DNA of 7,503 nucleotides from Chloroflexota bacterium (GTDB lineage Bacteria; Chloroflexota; Dehalococcoidia; UBA2979), in contig PBOW01000050.1 in assembly GCA_002725365.1 (NCBI GenBank), positions 1 to 7,503 on the forward strand, in the 5' to 3' direction. The notes beneath the pieces are model-generated. The model searched no databases. It saw only the letters and a program-made list of their open reading frames with translations, and had not been told where the DNA came from. Positions 1-4,818 of the stretch are shown in pieces. A program made the position numbers and the translations under genes. Each line of letters starts with the position of its first letter. The stretch's first letter is position 1.

Positions 1-306
1 CCTGCCATTAAGCCCGTTCTGAAATGCAGCCAGTAATGCGACCGCTTTCACTTGGGACACTGACATGGCAGATTTCACATTCTTACCTAAGAATTGACTC
101 TCAACCGCAATTTCAGTAGGTGCAAATTCTTTAATCACCAACTCAAGTACCTGATGGATTTCCCCGAGCCGAGCTCCAAGTGGGGTCTTGCTGTCGGTTG
201 TTATTTTGTCGGCGGTGAGAAGGTTTGGTTTGTCTGTACTCGATAAGAATTCAAGAATGCTGTACCCGGTCACGCTGAGACCAGGGTCGATGCCCATTAT
301 ACGCAT
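1..306 (-). CDS. ruvC: RuvC Holliday-junction endonuclease (3' end beyond the window)
   Basis: RuvC is the dimeric nuclease that cuts four-way Holliday junctions, working with the RuvAB branch-migration motor. The first 102 codons are visible and open to the window edge. The start MRIMGIDPGLSVTGYS carries the first catalytic aspartate (D7) in the RNase H-fold motif GIDPG, and AVESQFLGKN (about residues 67-76) carries the second acidic ligand, E69, equivalent to E. coli E66. The helix after it (KSAMSVSQVKAVALLAA) also matches the family. The two C-terminal catalytic aspartates lie outside the window. I chose the ATG at 306 because family members normally begin two to five residues before GIDPG, but no ribosome binding site precedes it. 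An in-frame ATG at 345 overlaps the yebC stop as TGATG and would add 13 residues, allowing translational coupling. Function is near certain; the start is not. Confidence 0.93.
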   Translation of the reverse strand, partial: MRIMGIDPGLSVTGYSILEFLSSTDKPNLLTADKITTDSKTPLGARLGEIHQVLELVIKEFAPTEIAVESQFLGKNVKSAMSVSQVKAVALLAAFQNGLNGR

Positions 307-344
307 AGGCCATTCGGAACTAACCGTTTGGGAATCTCCAGGCA

Positions 345-1097
345 TCAATCGCGCAACTCATCGAGGACGGAATCTTCAAAATCAGCATTCGAGTGAACTT
401 TAGAGACATCATCAAGATCATCAAGCGCTTCAAATAGACGGAGAGCAGCTTTTGCATCACTCTCACCCAAAAGAATCTTTTGTTTTGGGAGTTGTAGAGA
501 GTCGGCATTATCAATTTGGTAGCCATCAGACTCCAAACTGTCTTTAATTGTCAGTAAATCACTGGGTTCAGTGATTACGTCGATACTAGTTCCACCGTCT
601 TCAATATCGAGAGCTCCAGCATCTATCGCTGACAGTACGATTTCTTCTTCGCTCAGGTCACGCTTGTCGAGGGTGATTACTCCTCTACGTTCAAATTGCC
701 AAGCAACCGATCCCGTTTCCGCCATACTCCCACCTGCTCGCGAAAACGCATGTCTGACTTCAGCCACGGTACGATTCCGATTGGTAGTAATCGCATCCAC
801 TAGAATTGCGCACCCGCCGGGGCCGTAGCCTTCGTAAGTAATTTCCTCTAGCGATTCACCATCTGCGCCACCCATAGCTTTAGTTATGGCACGATCAATG
901 TTGTTGTTCGGCATATTGGATGCCTTAGCTTTCTGTATGGCTAATCGAAGAGAAGCGTTCGAATCGGGATTGCCATCTTGTCCGTTTTTAGCGGCCATCG
1001 TTATGTCACGAGCTAACTTAGTGAAGAGTTGTCCACGCTTGTCGTCCTTCGCGGCCTTCTTATGCTTAATAGATGACCATTTAGAATGTCCAGACAT
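345..1097 (-). CDS. yebC: YebC/PmpR family (TACO1-like) regulatory protein
   Basis: This 250-residue protein has the usual length and all landmarks of the YebC family: the N-terminal MSGHSKWSSIKHKKAAKD, then LFTKLARDITMAAK, the NMPNNNIDRAI helix (about 61-71), YEGYGPGG (88-95), the NRNRT segment (106-110) and the FSRAGGSM...VAWQFERRG region (118-139). Family members were first described as DNA-binding transcriptional regulators (PmpR), and some are now known to act in translation, relieving ribosome stalling, like mitochondrial TACO1. The sequence alone does not say which role applies here. The ATG at 1097 is fixed by the family N-terminus and by a near-perfect Shine-Dalgarno sequence just upstream. 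The gene follows panC by 23 bases and ends in TGA at 347-345, where ruvC begins or nearly begins. A yebC-ruvC arrangement is common in bacteria and does not by itself imply regulation of ruvC. Confidence 0.97.
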   Translation of the reverse strand: MSGHSKWSSIKHKKAAKDDKRGQLFTKLARDITMAAKNGQDGNPDSNASLRLAIQKAKASNMPNNNIDRAITKAMGGADGESLEEITYEGYGPGGCAILVDAITTNRNRTVAEVRHAFSRAGGSMAETGSVAWQFERRGVITLDKRDLSEEEIVLSAIDAGALDIEDGGTSIDVITEPSDLLTIKDSLESDGYQIDNADSLQLPKQKILLGESDAKAALRLFEALDDLDDVSKVHSNADFEDSVLDELRD

Positions 1098-1100
1098 AAG

Positions 1101-1108
1101 AACCTCCT
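1101..1108 (-). promoter_or_regulatory. strong ribosome binding site of yebC
   Basis: On the minus strand this reads AGGAGGTT, followed by a few bases and the ATG of yebC at 1097. It is the strongest Shine-Dalgarno match among the gene starts I examined in this window, suggesting that yebC is translated efficiently and independently of panC. Confidence 0.85.
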
Positions 1109-1120
1109 GTACGAATTATT

Positions 1121-1975
1121 CTAGTTCGATCCTGGCCGATTGCGCAGACGAATATTATCAATAAGTCTTGTCGACGCGAGTCGGACAGCTACCGATAAAA
1201 TATCCCCTTCCTCACACTCTCCGAGTACCTCATCCATAGAGCCAGGCCGACATAAGGAAACATATTCGGTGAATAGTAAATTGTTAGGTTCTAATTCTTT
1301 GCGAACTACGTCACGGAGAAAGTCTGAGGATAATTCACCACTACTGAAAGCATCTTGCGCTGCGAATAGACCTCGTGAGATCGATTTCGCTTGAACTCGT
1401 TCTTCCGGATCTAGAAATACATTCCTCGAAGAAAGCGCCATGCCGTCACTATCACGGACGGTCGGACAGCCAACTATTTCAACAGGAAGGTGGAGGTCAG
1501 TAACGAGCTTTCTTATAACGATGAGTTGCTGAGCATCCTTCTCTCCAAAATATGCTCTAGTCGGTCGGACAATATTGAATAGTCGCAAGACCACGTTCGC
1601 CACCCCCGAGAAATGACCCGGGCGCTGGGCACCTTCCAGAAGGTGCTCAATAGGTTCTAGTGTGATGTTAACCATAGTCCCCTGCGGATAGATCTCGTCC
1701 GTAGCGGGAATGTATAGCTGATCGACCTTTAATTCCCGCAGTGCCGTTATATCCTGTTCGACTGTGCGTGGGTATTCGAGGAAGTCTCCGCCTGGTGCAA
1801 ATTGGGTGGGATTTACGAAGATTGAAACTGTTAGAAATTCACAGTCCGCCCTCGCTGTTCGGATCAATTCTTTATGCCCATCATGGAGGGCCCCCATAGT
1901 AGGAACAAATCCATGAGTGAGATTATTCGGGCCGCCACCGAACTTAAGGTCGTTTTTGCGTTTGGCGATATTCAT
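1121..1975 (-). CDS. panC: pantothenate synthetase (pantoate--beta-alanine ligase)
   Basis: PanC joins pantoate and beta-alanine to form pantothenate, using ATP through a pantoyl-adenylate, in the cytoplasm. The 284-residue product has the usual length. Visible motifs in order are FVPTMGALHDGH (23-34) with the nucleotidyltransferase HxGH signature (H31, H34), FVNPTQF (53-59) in the pantoate pocket, RPGHFSGVANVV (118-129), FGEKDAQQ (143-150) with the ATP-contacting lysine K146, and MALSSRN (179-185), the KMSKS-like loop. The C-terminal TRLIDNIRL matches the family dimer domain. ATG at 1975 is the only plausible start: an in-frame TAA lies at 1993-1991 with no other start codon between. No clear Shine-Dalgarno precedes it, so translation is probably coupled to panB, which ends 11 bases upstream. 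The first 20 residues are unlike the usual TIxELR opening. Confidence 0.97.
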   Translation of the reverse strand: MNIAKRKNDLKFGGGPNNLTHGFVPTMGALHDGHKELIRTARADCEFLTVSIFVNPTQFAPGGDFLEYPRTVEQDITALRELKVDQLYIPATDEIYPQGTMVNITLEPIEHLLEGAQRPGHFSGVANVVLRLFNIVRPTRAYFGEKDAQQLIVIRKLVTDLHLPVEIVGCPTVRDSDGMALSSRNVFLDPEERVQAKSISRGLFAAQDAFSSGELSSDFLRDVVRKELEPNNLLFTEYVSLCRPGSMDEVLGECEEGDILSVAVRLASTRLIDNIRLRNRPGSN

Positions 1976-1986
1976 GAGCGTGAGGT

Positions 1987-2907
1987 TTATTTACGAGGAT
2001 CGGCCGTTTCTGAGAGCACTTGTTCTGCCTGTCGCATGCTCTGTTCTTTACCCGGCAGGTTACGAGTGATCCAACTTTCAACCTCTTCACTTAAACCAAA
2101 GGATTCGGAACTGTTCGGAAAGTCACCAGCTCGAACTGCCTCTATATAATCCACGAGGGCACCTGTTATAGATTCACCGATTTCATCGAAACGTCGGGCA
2201 TGTCGAGGTTTAAATGAATCGTACAGACCCAGTAAATCATGCCAGACTTGCACCTGCCCATCACAATATGGTCCTGCACCTATACCTATAGTCGGGATGG
2301 CAAGAACCTCCGTGATTTTGGCCGCCAGAACTGCCGGGACAGACTCCAATACTATGGCAAATGCCCCTGCCTCCTGCAATTTTTGTGCTTCAGACAAAAG
2401 GCGGATGGCGTCTCGTGGGGTACGCCCCTGCAGCTTAAACCCGCCAAGCGCATTCACAGATTGGGGTGTCAGTCCTATATGGGCCATTACAGGTACCCCT
2501 GCGGTGACTAATTTCGTGACAGTCTCAATTGCCTGACTATTTCCGCCTTCGATTTTCACGGAGTCGCACTCGGTCTCTTTCATTACGCGCATGGCAGCGT
2601 TCATAGCCGTGGTGACATCTGACTGATAACTGCCAAAAGGTAAATCTACGACGATGTGCGCGTTAGATGCGCCTCGTCTAGCAGCTCGTCCGTGGTGGAT
2701 CATGTCTTCAAGGGTCACTGGCAGAGTGGAGTCATAACCTAAAACGACCATGCCCAAAGTATCTCCGACTAGCAAAATGGGACAGCCAGCGCTCTCCGCT
2801 AGACGGGCTGAGGGATAGTCATAGGCTGTCAGCATTGGAATCTTAGTTCCTTGCTGCTGCATTTTTTGCAGGTCAAGGATCGTCACGCGCTTCTCTCTGC
2901 TTACCAT
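1987..2907 (-). CDS. panB: 3-methyl-2-oxobutanoate hydroxymethyltransferase (ketopantoate hydroxymethyltransferase)
   Basis: PanB transfers a hydroxymethyl group from 5,10-methylenetetrahydrofolate to 2-oxoisovalerate, giving ketopantoate, the first committed step of pantothenate synthesis. The family hallmarks are present: PMLTAYDYPSA (24-34), VGDTLGM (47-53), DSTLPVT (59-65), ADLPF-type VDLPFGSY (87-94), VKIEGG (117-122), HIGLTPQSVN (143-152), VLESVPA (186-192) and IPTIGIGAG (204-212). By comparison with E. coli PanB, the metal ligands are D49, D88 and E120 and the catalytic base is E188. At 306 residues it is longer than the usual 260-280; the homologous part ends near residue 270 and about 36 charged, helix-prone residues follow. 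ATG at 2907 is preceded by a GAGG site. panC follows by 11 bases, making a panBC unit; reductase and panD are not in the window. Confidence 0.97.
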   Translation of the reverse strand: MVSREKRVTILDLQKMQQQGTKIPMLTAYDYPSARLAESAGCPILLVGDTLGMVVLGYDSTLPVTLEDMIHHGRAARRGASNAHIVVDLPFGSYQSDVTTAMNAAMRVMKETECDSVKIEGGNSQAIETVTKLVTAGVPVMAHIGLTPQSVNALGGFKLQGRTPRDAIRLLSEAQKLQEAGAFAIVLESVPAVLAAKITEVLAIPTIGIGAGPYCDGQVQVWHDLLGLYDSFKPRHARRFDEIGESITGALVDYIEAVRAGDFPNSSESFGLSEEVESWITRNLPGKEQSMRQAEQVLSETADPRK

Positions 2908-2999
2908 AAAGGCCTCATCAATTGAATAAAACTAGAATTATCTGAACCCGAATATTAACCAAGCTCAAGTTTATTAATTGTCATTTATTCGTTCAAGTA
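2908..2999 (-). promoter_or_regulatory. AT-rich gap upstream of panB; possible promoter region
   Basis: This 92-base stretch is the longest non-coding interval in the window. The most defensible promoter pair I find on the minus strand is TTGAAC (2996-2991) and TAAACT (2973-2968) with a 17-base spacer, each matching four of six consensus positions. A better -10-like hexamer, GATAAT (2942-2937), has no suitably spaced -35. I see no convincing terminator hairpin for the preceding gene and no riboswitch-like structure, though I could not fold it. It may carry the promoter for panBC-yebC-ruvC, or be an internal spacer of a longer operon. Confidence 0.3.
2913..2917 (-). promoter_or_regulatory. ribosome binding site of panB
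   Basis: The minus strand reads TGAGG here, five bases before the ATG at 2907. It supports that ATG as the panB start. Confidence 0.6.
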
Positions 3000-3959
3000 T
3001 CACGTAGCAGCAATAACCGAGTTAGTTATTGCTCTTGCGGTAATCACCGCGGCGAGTCCTTCAATTGCTAACTTAGTTTCTTCCTCGCAATCGATCTCTT
3101 GAGTGGCAAAGGAAAATACGAGATCGCCATCGCCCCTAGTATGGACAGGCCAGATTGCTCGAGCCATTCCTGAACTCCCAGACACGGCAAGTCTGTTAAC
3201 CGCTACGCTATCGAGGCGAGCATTGGTCCCGACTATGACCAGTGTTGTATTGCTATCAGGCGAGCTTCCTTTCCGAGGGATCTTGTCTGAGGCTAAGGCT
3301 TCCACCAAGTCATTCAAGTCCTTTCCGGAACCTCCAGGACTGGCCAAAGTCTCCCCGGACTCGAAATCATATATCGCCCCCATCGCGTTCGTCACGGCCA
3401 GGGCAGCAACAAACAGATCTGTGCCTGTGGAGCTGCCCACCCGGATAGAAGCGGTACCCAGTCCACCCTTGAGTCGATGCTGTGGGCCTAAGAGTTTGGC
3501 CACTGTCGCACCAGTTCCCGCGCCCACACTTCCTACAGCAAAACTTTCTGAGGATGCTATTTTTGCAGCCTCATAACCATCAGTCTGTGTAGGTGCTATC
3601 GGTTCGCCAATACCTAGATCGTAGATAATTGCTGCTGGCACGATCGGGATCTTCGTATCAGAAGTCTGATATCCGACGTCATTATCCCGCAGAAACTGGA
3701 CGACGCCTTGCGCTGCATCAAGACCAAATGCGCTGCCGCCTGATAGGACGAAAGCATTCGCTCCTGGCACATGTCCCATTGGTCTAAGTAAATCTGTCTC
3801 TCGTGATCCTGGCGCGCCGCCACGAACGTCCACACCTGAAATGCTCCCGTCCGGCAGCAACACTACAGTGCACCCGGTGCAGCTATCTAGATCGGATGAG
3901 TGCCCGACTTTCACTCCTGGAATATCGATTAAAGATCCCGGTTTTAGCAATTCAGACAT
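3000..3959 (-). CDS. P1-family (S58, DmpA/BapA/NylC-type) self-processing peptidase
   Basis: The family comprises N-terminal-nucleophile hydrolases that cut themselves once to expose a catalytic Ser or Thr. Characterised members are the L-aminopeptidase/D-esterase DmpA, beta-aminopeptidases (BapA) and the 6-aminohexanoate-oligomer hydrolase NylC. The 319-residue product shows the family markers: DIPGVKVGH (about 12-20), TGCTVVL, GVDVRGGAPGSRETDLLRP (42-60), VLSGGSAFGLDAA (71-83), VGAGTGATVAK (145-155), AALAVTNAMG (185-194), NTTLVIVGTNA (237-247) and ARAIWPVHTRGDGD. By analogy with NylC (cut before Thr), cleavage is likely at N237/T238, giving subunits of about 237 and 82 residues. No signal peptide or membrane segment is visible. 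I use ATG 3959 rather than TTG 3965 because AGGTGA lies six bases upstream of the ATG. It follows mutM by 18 bases. The exact substrate cannot be read from sequence. Confidence 0.92.
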   Translation of the reverse strand: MSELLKPGSLIDIPGVKVGHSSDLDSCTGCTVVLLPDGSISGVDVRGGAPGSRETDLLRPMGHVPGANAFVLSGGSAFGLDAAQGVVQFLRDNDVGYQTSDTKIPIVPAAIIYDLGIGEPIAPTQTDGYEAAKIASSESFAVGSVGAGTGATVAKLLGPQHRLKGGLGTASIRVGSSTGTDLFVAALAVTNAMGAIYDFESGETLASPGGSGKDLNDLVEALASDKIPRKGSSPDSNTTLVIVGTNARLDSVAVNRLAVSGSSGMARAIWPVHTRGDGDLVFSFATQEIDCEEETKLAIEGLAAVITARAITNSVIAAT

Positions 3960-3965
3960 GTTCAA

Positions 3966-3971
3966 TCACCT
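3966..3971 (-). promoter_or_regulatory. ribosome binding site that decides the peptidase start
   Basis: On the minus strand this reads AGGTGA. It is six bases from the ATG at 3959, a normal spacing, but directly abuts the alternative TTG at 3965, which is too close to use. This favours the ATG. Confidence 0.7.
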
Positions 3972-3977
3972 ATAGGC

Positions 3978-4814
3978 TCAATCTTGGCAAACTGGGCAAT
4001 AATGGGTGCCACGCCCAGCATGCTTAATTTTCAGTATTGTACTATCGCAAATCCTGCAATATTCCCCATCGCGCTGATACACCTGGCAATGTGATAGGGC
4101 TCCACCAGGTATCCCAAACGCATTGACATAATTCCGAAATGATGTCCCTCCCTGTTCGAGCGCACGGTTTAAAGTAGTACCAATCGCGTCATACAGTCTT
4201 TGCACTTCTTGTGCAGATAGATTCTTGGTTTTCCTGTCAGGACGAATTCCCGCCAAAAAGCATGCTTCATCGACGTATATATTTCCCAGGCCGGCAACCA
4301 CGGCTTGATCTAGTAACGCTGATTTAAGTGAAGTATCCTTAGATCGCAATTTGCCAAGTAAATCATCTCGGGTGAAATGGATCGCTAGCGCATCTGGGCC
4401 ACTCGGGATTCGATCGGTTTCGTGTTCGGTGGGCACGCATTCCCATGTTCCGAACCGTCTAACGTCGTTGAAAACGAGGACCACTTCTGGAGTGTACGAC
4501 GGCGATGTAATTTTGATACGGGCTCGCTCGTACCGGTCTCTCGGATGATGGCCCGACGATACTAGAAAAGCACCCGTCATACGTAGGTGAACGATCCAGC
4601 TGCGCCCATTCGATAGTCTGAAAATTAAATACTTACCATGACGTTTCAATTCCTCGATCTGAGTTCCTTCAACAGTTTCCCGGAATGCCTTTACTGAACT
4701 GTCCTTAATCATCCGACCAAAGCCCCTGTGTACCATGGCTCTCTGAATAGTCGACCCAAGTACATAGGGGATCAGGCCACGTCTAACCGTCTCGACTTCA
4801 GGTAGTTCAGGCAT
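3978..4814 (-). CDS. mutM: formamidopyrimidine-DNA glycosylase (Fpg/MutM)
   Basis: MutM removes 8-oxoguanine and formamidopyrimidines from DNA and cuts the resulting abasic site, in base excision repair. The 278-residue protein begins MPELPEVETVRRGL; P2 becomes the N-terminal nucleophile after Met removal, and E3 is the conserved catalytic acid. Other landmarks are the HGKYLIF strand with catalytic lysine K61, HLRMTG (76-81) with intercalating M79, DVRRFG (117-122) with R119 and F121, and VAGLGNIYVDE (173-183) of the helix-two-turn-helix with N178. The C-terminal zinc finger has C253, C256, C273 and C276 with the conserved finger arginine R268 in GRGT. All key residues are present, so it should be active and is a MutM rather than an Nei. 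It starts 4 bases after the polA stop; only a weak AGAAGA precedes it, so translation is probably coupled to polA. Confidence 0.97.
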   Translation of the reverse strand: MPELPEVETVRRGLIPYVLGSTIQRAMVHRGFGRMIKDSSVKAFRETVEGTQIEELKRHGKYLIFRLSNGRSWIVHLRMTGAFLVSSGHHPRDRYERARIKITSPSYTPEVVLVFNDVRRFGTWECVPTEHETDRIPSGPDALAIHFTRDDLLGKLRSKDTSLKSALLDQAVVAGLGNIYVDEACFLAGIRPDRKTKNLSAQEVQRLYDAIGTTLNRALEQGGTSFRNYVNAFGIPGGALSHCQVYQRDGEYCRICDSTILKIKHAGRGTHYCPVCQD

Positions 4815-4818
4815 ATTG

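Noticed and set aside
188..403. 71-codon open frame on the plus strand
   Set aside because: It lies antisense across the start of ruvC and the end of yebC, both recognised genes, and has no recognisable product.
320..526. 68-codon open frame on the minus strand
   Set aside because: It overlaps the 3' part of yebC in another frame. The yebC frame carries clear family sequence.
2950..2985. Possible hairpin (ATTAA/TTAAT arms) downstream of the peptidase gene
   Set aside because: The arms are only about five AT pairs with a long loop and no following T-run on the minus strand, so it is not a credible intrinsic terminator.
3103..3576. 157-codon open frame on the plus strand
   Set aside because: It is wholly antisense to the P1-family peptidase gene, whose motifs are intact. 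The plus-strand translation resembles no protein I know and is explained by the codon bias of the opposite strand.
3963..3965. TTG at 3965 as the peptidase start
   Set aside because: The AGGTGA ribosome binding site directly abuts it, leaving no workable spacing, while the ATG two codons later is ideally placed.
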